Shown here: one piece after another, positions 47,640-53,677 of the stretch | Layout of the letters: each line of letters starts with the position of its first letter | Position numbering within the stretch: the stretch's first letter is position 1 | Assembly: GCA_944384065.1 (NCBI GenBank) | Contig: CALWRY010000010.1 | Location: 1-53,677 of the forward strand | Reading direction: 5' to 3' | DNA: 53,677 nt | Source: an uncultured Enterocloster sp. | GTDB lineage: Bacteria; Bacillota; Clostridia; Lachnospirales; Lachnospiraceae | The notes under the pieces: generated by a model | What the model was told of the DNA's origin: nothing | The model's database searches: none | What the model saw: the letters and a program-made list of their open reading frames with translations, nothing else | Made by a program: the position numbers and the translations under genes

Positions 47640-48593
47640 CTTCGGCGTGAGATCAAAGCACACCCGGTTCACCCCGGCTACCTCTTTGGTGATGCGGTCG
47701 GTGATGTGCTGCAGCAGGGAGAAGGGAACATCCTCCACAGTAGCGGTCATGGCGTCACGGGTGTTCACGGCGCGGATGATCACCGGCCACTCAAAGGAGC
47801 GCTTGCCGTCCTTTACGCCCACGGACTTGAAATCAGGGACAATGGTGAAATACTGCCACACCTTTCCCTCCAGGCCGTTTTTCGCAAATTCTTCCCGCAG
47901 GATAGCGTCGGACTCGCGGACAGCCTCCAGGCGGTCGCGGGTGATAGCGCCAAGGCAGCGCACACCGAGGCCGGGGCCGGGGAAGGGCTGACGGTACACC
48001 ATGCTGTCCGGAAGGCCCAGGGCCTTTCCGACCACGCGCACCTCGTCCTTAAACAACAGCTTTAACGGCTCTACCAGGGAAAACTGCAGATCCTCGGGAA
48101 GGCCGCCTACGTTGTGGTGGGCCTTTACGCCGTCGCTCTCCAGAATGTCAGGATAAATGGTGCCCTGGGCAAGAAACTCGATGCCCTCCAGCTTTCTTGC
48201 CTCCTCCTCGAACACGCGGATGAACTCGGCGCCGATGATCTTGCGCTTTTTCTCAGGCTCCGCCACGTCTTTCAGCTTATCTAAGAAGCGGTCAACCGCA
48301 TCCACATAGACCAGATTGGCGTCCATCTGGTTGCGGAATACCTCCACCACCTGCTCCGGCTCGCCTTTGCGCAGAAGGCCGTGATTTACGTGAACGCACA
48401 CCAGCTGCTTGCCGATGGCCTTGATTAAAAGGGCGGCCACTACGGAGGAATCCACCCCTCCGGAAAGGGCCAGAAGTACCTTCTTGTCCCCTACCTGTTT
48501 CTTAATCTCCGCTACCTGTTCGTCGATAAATGCCTGGGCCAGCTCAGGAGTGGTGATGCGGGCCATGTCTTCCGGACGTTTGTTGTTATCCAT
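47613..48593 (-). CDS. GMP synthase lacking the glutaminase domain
   Basis: A 326-aa ATP-pyrophosphatase/dimerisation part of GMP synthase. The PP-loop SGGVDSS is at 44-50, with [32 protein letters not shown] and the final GTIEWE. The class I glutamine amidotransferase domain of GuaA is absent, and no separate one lies nearby. It would have to use free ammonia or a partner subunit to aminate XMP. A complete guaA lies 3 kb away and is divergent in direction, so this is a second copy. The start at 48593 follows AGGAGAG. Its 3' end carries the island's candidate attachment site. Confidence 0.92.
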   Translation of the reverse strand: MDNNKRPEDMARITTPELAQAFIDEQVAEIKKQVGDKKVLLALSGGVDSSVVAALLIKAIGKQLVCVHVNHGLLRKGEPEQVVEVFRNQMDANLVYVDAVDRFLDKLKDVAEPEKKRKIIGAEFIRVFEEEARKLEGIEFLAQGTIYPDILESDGVKAHHNVGGLPEDLQFSLVEPLKLLFKDEVRVVGKALGLPDSMVYRQPFPGPGLGVRCLGAITRDRLEAVRESDAILREEFAKNGLEGKVWQYFTIVPDFKSVGVKDGKRSFEWPVIIRAVNTRDAMTATVEDVPFSLLQHITDRITKEVAGVNRVCFDLTPKPTGTIEWE

Positions 48594-48690
48594 TTTTTCT
48601 CTCCTTTTGTAAAATTTTATGCGGCGTCTCAAAGATGCTTACGTGACCGCAGTTTCGGTTTGGCTGTGCGCGAAAACCTCTCTGCCTTCC

Positions 48691-48718
48691 ATCATAACAC
48701 AGATCCGCTCTTTTGTAA
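48691..48718 (-). promoter_or_regulatory. Promoter and structured leader of the short GMP synthase
   Basis: TTACAA (48718-48713), 16-nt spacer, TATGAT (48696-48691) on the minus strand. The leader of about 90 nt before the ATG contains short complementary pieces (GCGG/CCGC, CCG/CGG around CACAGCCAAACCGAAAC) that could fold. No known riboswitch was firmly matched. Confidence 0.45.
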
Positions 48719-48772
48719 CGGGGTTTCTCTGTTTTCTGCGGCGCTTTTGTGCAGCGGCTTTCTGCAGCGCCG

Positions 48773-49300
48773 CTACAGACCGCTGAAAAAATCAGCCACT
48801 TCCGCAATGCTTACCGGCTTCATCCCGTTGGCGTCCACGCCCACATCATACCGCCGCAGTCCATTTTCCAGATTTTCCAGGTTGTATTCCTCGTGGTTGT
48901 GCTGGTGCCCATGGAGATCGATGCTTCCCCTAAAATATCCGTTCCACTCGGAAATGGGGTAGTGGAACAGGATAAATGTTTGGTTCTGCCAGGCCAGCTC
49001 ATAATAATCCCGGATCCATTCAAAACAGTCCGGGTGAAAACCCGGATTGTCTGCAAACCGGTCATGATTTCCGCGAATCAAATATTTTCGCCCGCGCAGC
49101 TGCGCCAATATCCCGGCGGCAAAGTCCGGGCCCTTCATGGTCAGATCTCCGAGAATGTAGACCTCGTCCTTAGGCCCTATGGTACGGTTCCAATTCTTTA
49201 TCAGGGCCTTATCCATCTCCTCTGAGTTCTGGAACGGCCTCCCCGTATGCCGGATAATTTTATCATGGCCAAAGTGGAGATCCGATGTGAAATAAATCAT
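48773..49300 (-). CDS. Metallophosphoesterase
   Basis: A 175-aa calcineurin-like phosphoesterase of the small YfcE/YmdB-like class. The metal motifs are SDLHFGHDK, LGDLTMKG, GNHDRF, FHYPISEW and GHQHNH. The fold is complete, so it is probably active, although the substrate is unknown. It lies upstream of the short GMP synthase and downstream of the GltD-like gene, all on the minus strand, but with separate ribosome sites and gaps. Confidence 0.9.
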   Translation of the reverse strand: MIYFTSDLHFGHDKIIRHTGRPFQNSEEMDKALIKNWNRTIGPKDEVYILGDLTMKGPDFAAGILAQLRGRKYLIRGNHDRFADNPGFHPDCFEWIRDYYELAWQNQTFILFHYPISEWNGYFRGSIDLHGHQHNHEEYNLENLENGLRRYDVGVDANGMKPVSIAEVADFFSGL

Positions 49301-49331
49301 GCTGCCGCCCCTCCTTTGCCTGCGCCCTGCC

Positions 49332-50564
49332 TTACTCGTCCTTTGGCAGGCTCTGCATATACTCGTGCATGGCTTCCGCCACTACCTTGCTGTGGGCCAC
49401 TGCCTCCACCACGGTCCGGGCCCCGTTTACCACGTCGCCGGAGGCAAAGATTCCCGGGCGTGTGGTGTGCCCCGTCTCGTCCGCCACCAAAAGGCCTCTC
49501 TCATTGGCCGTCAATCCCTTGGTGGTGGTGACAATCCGGTTCTGGGGCCCCTGGCTGATGGAGATGATCACGCTGTCCGCAGGATAGAGCTTGTTGGAGC
49601 CCGGGACATCTGTAAAGCTTCCGTCCTCATTTTCAATGATGTCCTTAAAAATCACACCCTCGTCCGTGATCTCAACCGGCGCCTTATTGTATGCAAAATC
49701 CACGCCCTCCAGCTGCGCATAGCTGAATTCATACTGGCTGGCCGCCACCTTTTTTGTCAAAGAGAAGCAGGTGAGCCAGCGCACACCCTTGCGGATGGCA
49801 GTCCGGGCCACATCCATGGCCGCGTTTCCTGCCCCGATCACGATCACCCGCTGTCCCAGATGATAGCTGTCGGGATTATTCAGATAATTGATGCCGAAAT
49901 GTACGTGTCCCAGGGTTTCGCCCTTGATGTGGAGGGCATTGGGCTTCCACACTCCGGTGCCCACGAAAATGGCCTTGTACCCATCCCGAAACAGGTCGTC
50001 AATGCCGATGGCGCTGCCGATGTGCACATTGGGCCGCACCTTGATTCCCTTGAGCTCCAGGTGCCGGTATTCAATGTCGTCCAGCACGCTCTTGGGCAGC
50101 CGGAATTCCGGTATGCCGTAGCGGAGCACGCCGCCGATTTTATCCTTTCCTTCAAAAATCGTCACCTGGTAGCCGTACCGGGCCAGGATAATTGCAATGG
50201 TAATGCCCGCAGGCCCTGAGCCTATGATGGCCACCCGCATGCCGTTGGAGGGGGCGGGGCCTTTGCTCATCTTGGGCGCATAGGTGGTGGAGATATAGTT
50301 CTCGATGGTGGAAAAATGTACGGGAGCTCCTTTGCGTCCCAGGACGCAGTGCCCTTCGCATTGATTTTCATGGTTGCATACAAGACTGCACACGGTTGTC
50401 AGCGGGTTGTTCATAAACAGCATTTCCCCGGCCTCGTCCAGCCTCTTTTCCTTTAACAGGCGGATGACATCCGGAATCGGCGTGTCGATAGGGCAGCCCT
50501 TCCGACACTGGGGGACCTTGCATCCGAGGCAGCGGTTGGCCTCGTCCATAACATGAAGCGCCAT
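49332..50564 (-). CDS. GltD-like FAD-dependent NAD(P)H oxidoreductase
   Basis: A 410-aa glutamate-synthase small-subunit type protein. The N-terminus has cysteines for two [4Fe-4S] clusters (CLGCKVPQCRKGCP, CSLVCNHENQCEGHC). The FAD site is AIIGSGPAGITIAI, and the NAD(P)H site is VIVIGAGNAAMDVA. A final GIFASGDVVNGARTVVEA block is characteristic of the family. It may transfer electrons to the FMN glutamate synthase domain at 39753, or to another acceptor. The start at 50564 follows AGGGAGG; an in-frame GTG/ATG further up lies in noncoding-looking sequence. Confidence 0.92.
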   Translation of the reverse strand: MALHVMDEANRCLGCKVPQCRKGCPIDTPIPDVIRLLKEKRLDEAGEMLFMNNPLTTVCSLVCNHENQCEGHCVLGRKGAPVHFSTIENYISTTYAPKMSKGPAPSNGMRVAIIGSGPAGITIAIILARYGYQVTIFEGKDKIGGVLRYGIPEFRLPKSVLDDIEYRHLELKGIKVRPNVHIGSAIGIDDLFRDGYKAIFVGTGVWKPNALHIKGETLGHVHFGINYLNNPDSYHLGQRVIVIGAGNAAMDVARTAIRKGVRWLTCFSLTKKVAASQYEFSYAQLEGVDFAYNKAPVEITDEGVIFKDIIENEDGSFTDVPGSNKLYPADSVIISISQGPQNRIVTTTKGLTANERGLLVADETGHTTRPGIFASGDVVNGARTVVEAVAHSKVVAEAMHEYMQSLPKDE

Positions 50565-50714
50565 AAAATTTCCTCCCTTTCCACCCCCGCCTGGCGGGCT
50601 GCCGGCCGGATACTGGAACAGCAGCGGACGGTATTGGACAAAAAATACGGCCCGGGGGATTTTTCTTTTATTATATCCCACCGGACCGCAGGTCCGCAAT
50701 AGACGGTTTGTTCT

Positions 50715-51212
50715 TTATTTCATGCAATACCGGCCAAAAATCACGGTTCTGTAGCGCTCCAGAGTCACCAACAGGGCATTTCCCAAAACGCCTACCGCCA
50801 GTACCTCGCCGATGCCCACTGTGAGCATCATAAAGGGAATCAGATCCTGAGATCCGTAGGCAAAGCGGAGCACCCAGGGAACGATGAGGGCATTGGAGAG
50901 AATGGGCGGGATGCACACGAACCACTTATGCCGCCGCAGATAATGGGATCCCAATGCGCCGATCAGGGTGGCCAGGCTTCCGCACACTACATCCATCACG
51001 GGGAGTCCGCCCATCAGATTGGACAGCAGACAGCCCGCGAAGAGCCCCGGAACTGCCGCCGGCGTAAAGTAGGGCAGCACGCAGAGAGCTTCTGAAATCC
51101 GAAATTGGATGGGCCCGTAGCTGATGGGCATAAAGTTCAGGGTGAGCACCACGTAAATGGCCGCAATGACAGCTCCGTGTACCAGGTACGTCAGATTTTT
51201 GTTTTCTTTCAT
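50715..51212 (-). CDS. queT: Queuosine-precursor transporter QueT
   Basis: A 165-aa integral membrane protein with about five or six helices, an ECF-type S component of the QueT family: AVIAAIYVVLTLNFMPISYG at the start, QFRISEALCVLPYFTPAAVPGLFAGCLLSNLMGG in the middle and VGIGEVLAVGVLGNALLV near the end. It imports a 7-deazaguanine precursor for queuosine in tRNA. The gene is preceded by a preQ1-I riboswitch overlapping its ribosome site. No energising ECF module is encoded here, so it probably uses a shared one elsewhere. Confidence 0.92.
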   Translation of the reverse strand: MKENKNLTYLVHGAVIAAIYVVLTLNFMPISYGPIQFRISEALCVLPYFTPAAVPGLFAGCLLSNLMGGLPVMDVVCGSLATLIGALGSHYLRRHKWFVCIPPILSNALIVPWVLRFAYGSQDLIPFMMLTVGIGEVLAVGVLGNALLVTLERYRTVIFGRYCMK

Positions 51213-51222
51213 ATTCAGTTTT

Positions 51223-51265
51223 CTCCTTTAGTTTTGTTTTACGAGTGGAAGGTCTCGAACACTCG
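51223..51265 (-). promoter_or_regulatory. preQ1-I riboswitch controlling queT
   Basis: Minus strand: stem P1 CGAGTG (51265-51260) and CACTCG (51247-51242) around the loop TTCGAGACCTTC, then the A-rich L3 TAAAACAAAACTA and AAGGAG. The loop CCTT can pair with AAGG of the ribosome site, giving the P2 pseudoknot. Binding of preQ1 would hide the site and stop QueT synthesis. This layout and the AAAACTAAAGGAG tail are the class I consensus, and queT is a usual target. Confidence 0.85.
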
Positions 51266-51335
51266 ATTCATTTTACGCCGGGAATCGGCGGCAGGACCGG
51301 AAAGACCTTATTTTTATGGGCCTGCAACGAGGGAT

Positions 51336-51364
51336 AGTATAGCATAAAATAATAGGGGATGCAA
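51336..51364 (-). promoter_or_regulatory. Promoter of queT
   Basis: Minus strand: TTGCAT (51364-51359), 17-nt spacer, TATACT (51341-51336). The -35 borders the partial copy of the palindromic element. Confidence 0.65.
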
Positions 51365-51388
51365 GAAGATGTACGGCTGAGCAGTAAC
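51362..51388. repeat. Single-end copy of the palindromic element
   Basis: CAAGAAGATGTACGGCTGAG and the following CAGTAAC match the right end of the 153-bp element (32537-32563) at 24 of 27 positions. The other end is absent. It is a solo end or remnant; its edge forms the -35 of the queT promoter. Confidence 0.6.
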
Positions 51389-51444
51389 ATTTGCGTTTGT
51401 ATTCTTCACTTCTGCGTAAACAAAGGAAAATTGTCGAAAACCGC

Positions 51445-51473
51445 TTGCCATTTGCCGGCGCATATCTTATAAT
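51445..51473 (+). promoter_or_regulatory. Promoter of guaA
   Basis: TTGCCA (51445-51450), 17-nt spacer, TATAAT (51468-51473), close to consensus. Confidence 0.75.
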
Positions 51474-51494
51474 AAAGGTGTACCAAAGATAAAG

Positions 51495-51530
51495 AAGAGA
51501 TTGTACGATGCTATGTACAATCTCTTTCAA
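51495..51530 (+). terminator. Leader hairpin of guaA
   Basis: A perfect 12-bp stem: AAGAGATTGTAC (51495-51506) and GTACAATCTCTT (51515-51526) with an 8-nt loop, followed by TCAATTT. It begins about 15 nt after the predicted transcript start. It may act as an attenuator or 5' mRNA stabiliser. No purine riboswitch consensus is seen. Confidence 0.5.
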
Positions 51531-51559
51531 TTTATAAGGACTACAATGGAGGACAACCC

Positions 51560-53101
51560 ATGGCAAGAGAAATGATTATGGTGCTGGATTTCGGCGGACA
51601 GTACAACCAGCTGATCGCCCGCCGGGTCCGGGATGAGGGTGTGTATGCCGAAGTCTATTCCTATGATATCGGCCTTGACAAGATCCGGGAGCTGGCTCCC
51701 AAGGGAATCATTTTTACAGGAGGACCTAATTCCGTTTATCTGGAAACAAGCCCTCATATTGATGCGAAGATCTTCGATATGGGAATTCCCATCCTGGGAA
51801 TCTGCTATGGCTCCCAGCTGATTGCCTATGAGCTGGGCGGCGCTGTGGAGACCGCTCCGGTGAGCGAGTACGGCAGGACAGATGTGGAGATTGACCAGAG
51901 CGCTGTCCTCTTAAAGAATGTTTCCCCCACAACCACCACCTGGATGTCCCATACGGACTATATCTCCCAGGCTCCCGCCGGGTTTCAGGTGACGGGCCGC
52001 ACGCCGGTCTGCCCTATCGCGGCTATGGAGAACCGGGAGAAGAATATTTACGCCGTTCAGTTCCACCCCGAGGTGCAGCACTGTGCGGAGGGGAATAAGA
52101 TGCTTCACAACTTTGTCTATGATGTCTGCGGCTGCGCCGGTGATTGGAGGATGGACACCTTTGTGGAGGACTCCATCCGCGCCATCCGCGAAAAGGTGGG
52201 AAGCGGAAAGGTTCTCTGCGCGCTCTCCGGCGGCGTGGACTCCTCTGTAGCCGCAACGATGATGGCCAAGGCCATTGGGAACCAGCTCACCTGCGTATTT
52301 GTGGATCACGGCCTGCTGCGCAAGAATGAGGGCGACGAGGTGGAGGCTGTGTTCGGCCCCAAAGGCCCCTACAGCCTGAATTTTATCCGCGTCAACGCAC
52401 AGGAGGAATTTTACGAGAAGCTGAAGGGCGTGGAGGAGCCGGAGCAGAAGCGGAAAATCATTGGCGAGGAATTTATCCGCGTGTTTGAGCGGGAGGCCAA
52501 GAAAATCGGCGCTGTGGACTTCCTGGTTCAGGGAACCATTTACCCGGATGTGATCGAGTCCGGCCTGGGCAAATCCGCCACCATCAAGTCTCACCACAAT
52601 GTGGGAGGCCTGCCGGATTACGTGGATTTTAAGGAGATCATTGAGCCGCTGCGCCTGCTGTTCAAGGACGAGGTTCGCCAGGCAGGCCTCAAGCTGGGCC
52701 TTCCAGAGTACCTGGTGTATCGCCAGCCCTTCCCCGGTCCCGGCCTGGGCGTGCGCATCATCGGCGAGGTGACTGCGGAGAAGGTCCGCATGGTCCAGGA
52801 CGCGGACGCTATCTACCGGGAGGAGATCGCCAAGGCGGGACTTGACCGGAAAATCAGCCAGTATTTCGCCGCCCTGACCAATATGCGCTCCGTGGGCGTT
52901 ATGGGCGACTTCCGCACCTATGATTACGCTGTGGCCCTGCGGGCCGTGGTGACGGATGACTTTATGACCGCTGAGGCGGCGGACATTCCTTTTGATGTGC
53001 TCCAGCGGGTGATGAACCGGATTGTGAACGAGGTGAAAGGGGTCAACCGGGTTATGTATGATATCAGTTCGAAGCCGCCGGGGACGATTGAGTTTGAGTA
53101 A
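51560..53101 (+). CDS. guaA: GMP synthase (glutamine-hydrolysing)
   Basis: A complete 513-aa bifunctional enzyme. The class I glutaminase has the nucleophile in GICYGSQ (Cys 82) and the His/Glu pair in FHPE. The ATP-pyrophosphatase has SGGVDSS (about 223-229), followed by [32 protein letters not shown] and the dimerisation end GTIEFE. It aminates XMP to GMP in purine synthesis. GGAGG lies before the ATG. The terminator-like hairpin follows. It coexists with the short copy at 47613, which shares only the C-terminal two domains. Confidence 0.97.
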   Translation: MAREMIMVLDFGGQYNQLIARRVRDEGVYAEVYSYDIGLDKIRELAPKGIIFTGGPNSVYLETSPHIDAKIFDMGIPILGICYGSQLIAYELGGAVETAPVSEYGRTDVEIDQSAVLLKNVSPTTTTWMSHTDYISQAPAGFQVTGRTPVCPIAAMENREKNIYAVQFHPEVQHCAEGNKMLHNFVYDVCGCAGDWRMDTFVEDSIRAIREKVGSGKVLCALSGGVDSSVAATMMAKAIGNQLTCVFVDHGLLRKNEGDEVEAVFGPKGPYSLNFIRVNAQEEFYEKLKGVEEPEQKRKIIGEEFIRVFEREAKKIGAVDFLVQGTIYPDVIESGLGKSATIKSHHNVGGLPDYVDFKEIIEPLRLLFKDEVRQAGLKLGLPEYLVYRQPFPGPGLGVRIIGEVTAEKVRMVQDADAIYREEIAKAGLDRKISQYFAALTNMRSVGVMGDFRTYDYAVALRAVVTDDFMTAEAADIPFDVLQRVMNRIVNEVKGVNRVMYDISSKPPGTIEFE

Positions 53102-53108
53102 CAGACAG

Positions 53109-53150
53109 AACCCCGGAAATGCTGATAAAATGGGCATTTCCGGGGTTGAT
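53109..53150 (+). terminator. Terminator of guaA
   Basis: AACCCCGGAAATGC (53109-53122) pairs perfectly with GCATTTCCGGGGTT (53134-53147), loop of 11 nt, followed by GATTTAT. It stands between convergent genes. Confidence 0.7.
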
Positions 53151-53176
53151 TTATGTCCTTTGGCTCTAAAATGGCT

Positions 53177-53677
53177 CTAATTGTTTTCTGTGAAGTTATT
53201 TTCGGAATAATAGCGGAAGGCTTTCACGATATATTCGCTGCTTCCTGCACCATGTTTTGTGTCAAATACTTTGCTAAGATAATCATTAGAATAAGTGTCA
53301 ATCATCATTCGGCAGTAATTTTCCGCACTTCCAACCAGCAGTTTTGAGGTAGTGGTTTGTATGCTGGCTATGATTTCCTCTACAATGCTTTGAACCGGTT
53401 CCGAAGCCACATCTTCTCCTTTGTGAGAAGCCAGCTTAAGAAATTTATCTTCTTTCAGCATTTCTTCTGGTACTTGTGAATACCATTCATCCATAATTTC
53501 AGAGAAATGCTCCAGATTATGCTTCATTTCTTCGGTATATTTTTCAATACTGCCAAACTGCTGGATGGCGAGTTTTGCCACATGTTCTTCATCATCTCTG
53601 ATTTTCTGGATGAACATATCAAAATTTTCAATGCTTCCCCAGTGTTGAATGACAGTTTCTGTCTGATTGGATTTGAA
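53177..53677 (-). CDS. TipAS-domain protein, probably a MerR-family C-terminus (partial)
   Basis: The 5' part of the gene lies beyond the right edge; 166 codons are visible. The sequence has IQHWGSIENFDMFIQKIRDD, AIQQFGSIEKYTEEMKHNLE and a late KVFDTKHGAGSSEYIVKAFRYY. This resembles the TipAS antibiotic-recognition domain (the D-K-H-G-x-G-x-x-E motif) that follows the MerR DNA-binding domain in TipAL-type activators. The frame remains open to the window end, so the DNA-binding part may be outside. The family assignment is moderate. Confidence 0.65.
   Translation of the reverse strand, partial: FKSNQTETVIQHWGSIENFDMFIQKIRDDEEHVAKLAIQQFGSIEKYTEEMKHNLEHFSEIMDEWYSQVPEEMLKEDKFLKLASHKGEDVASEPVQSIVEEIIASIQTTTSKLLVGSAENYCRMMIDTYSNDYLSKVFDTKHGAGSSEYIVKAFRYYSENNFTENN

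Noticed and set aside
48600-48690. c-di-GMP-I riboswitch in the short GMP synthase leader
   Set aside because: Only the first half resembles the consensus; the second stem and GGGUUACC-like part are missing. Kept only as a low-interest finding.
51248-51259. GTTCGAGAC, similar to a tRNA T-loop
   Set aside because: It is the loop of the preQ1 riboswitch; no acceptor stem, anticodon arm or cloverleaf.
51911-53137. A 408-codon minus-strand open frame
   Set aside because: Exact antisense of guaA, which has full domain evidence.

Overview
The window reads as chromosome from an anaerobic, gut-type Clostridia bacterium, most likely a Lachnospiraceae. The support is a trimeric electron-bifurcating type [FeFe]-hydrogenase operon, a sensory-type hydrogenase module, strong AGGAGG ribosome sites, a preQ1-I riboswitch on queT, choline-binding-like repeat proteins, a BMP nucleoside transporter and two DUF6809-type small proteins. 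No rRNA, tRNA or CRISPR array was found. The genus is inference.

Layout. 0-2.3 kb: a terminator from an unseen upstream gene, then an LPG-synthase-C-domain protein overlapped by an Eis-like acetyltransferase. 2.2-4.4 kb: a DUF4143 gene remnant and an IS1182-type insertion sequence lying between palindromes. 4.5-6.2 kb: a small XRE regulator divergent from a secreted cell-wall-binding protein, with three copies of an 18-bp operator in the space between. 6.3-11.3 kb (minus): hydC, an ATPase-domain protein, an HndB-like ferredoxin, hydB and hydA. 11.6-20.5 kb (plus): DRTGG protein, RsbW-like ATPase, HydS-like hydrogenase, second DRTGG protein, PHP phosphoesterase, sbcD, sbcC, a cyclodeaminase and folD, tightly packed with ATGA overlaps. 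20.5-24 kb: MarR regulator, ftsH, a DUF6809 protein and a CGGC-domain protein.

24.1-29.7 kb: a BMP-type nucleoside ABC transporter (lipoprotein, ATPase, two permeases) behind a long leader holding a terminator-like hairpin, then a C_GCAxxG_C_C protein. 29.7-30.9 kb: a decayed stretch with a sigma-factor fragment, a 5'-truncated hypothetical and the membrane-anchor tail of a lost surface protein. 30.9-32.7 kb: an AAA-ATPase/PD-(D/E)XK protein whose nuclease site is interrupted in frame by a 153-bp palindromic element. 32.8-36.7 kb (minus): a four-gene membrane-protein operon (DUF3137-like, DUF1266-like, a small ORF and a large repeat-bearing membrane protein). 36.8-42 kb: SOS-controlled uvrA, a rubredoxin/glutamate-synthase fusion and a second small cell-wall-binding protein.

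42.3-47.6 kb is an AT-rich island: a DUF6809 protein, a compact restriction-modification operon (XRE regulator, nuclease-methylase fusion, specificity subunit, no HsdR translocase), a broken Mob relaxase and a 5'-truncated tyrosine recombinase. It abuts the 3' end of a GMP synthase gene that lacks the glutaminase domain. 47.6-53.7 kb: that GMP synthase, a metallophosphoesterase, a GltD-like oxidoreductase, queT, a complete divergent guaA, and a TipAS-domain gene cut by the window edge.

Functional threads. The two hydrogenase loci are divergent over a 272-bp gap that holds a candidate Rex site, which suggests redox-coupled control of H2 metabolism. Folate one-carbon enzymes and the SbcCD nuclease share the sensory locus's transcription unit. 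The RM operon and the cell-wall-binding divergon each show a palindrome filling the -35/-10 spacer of the regulator's own promoter, a sign of autorepression.
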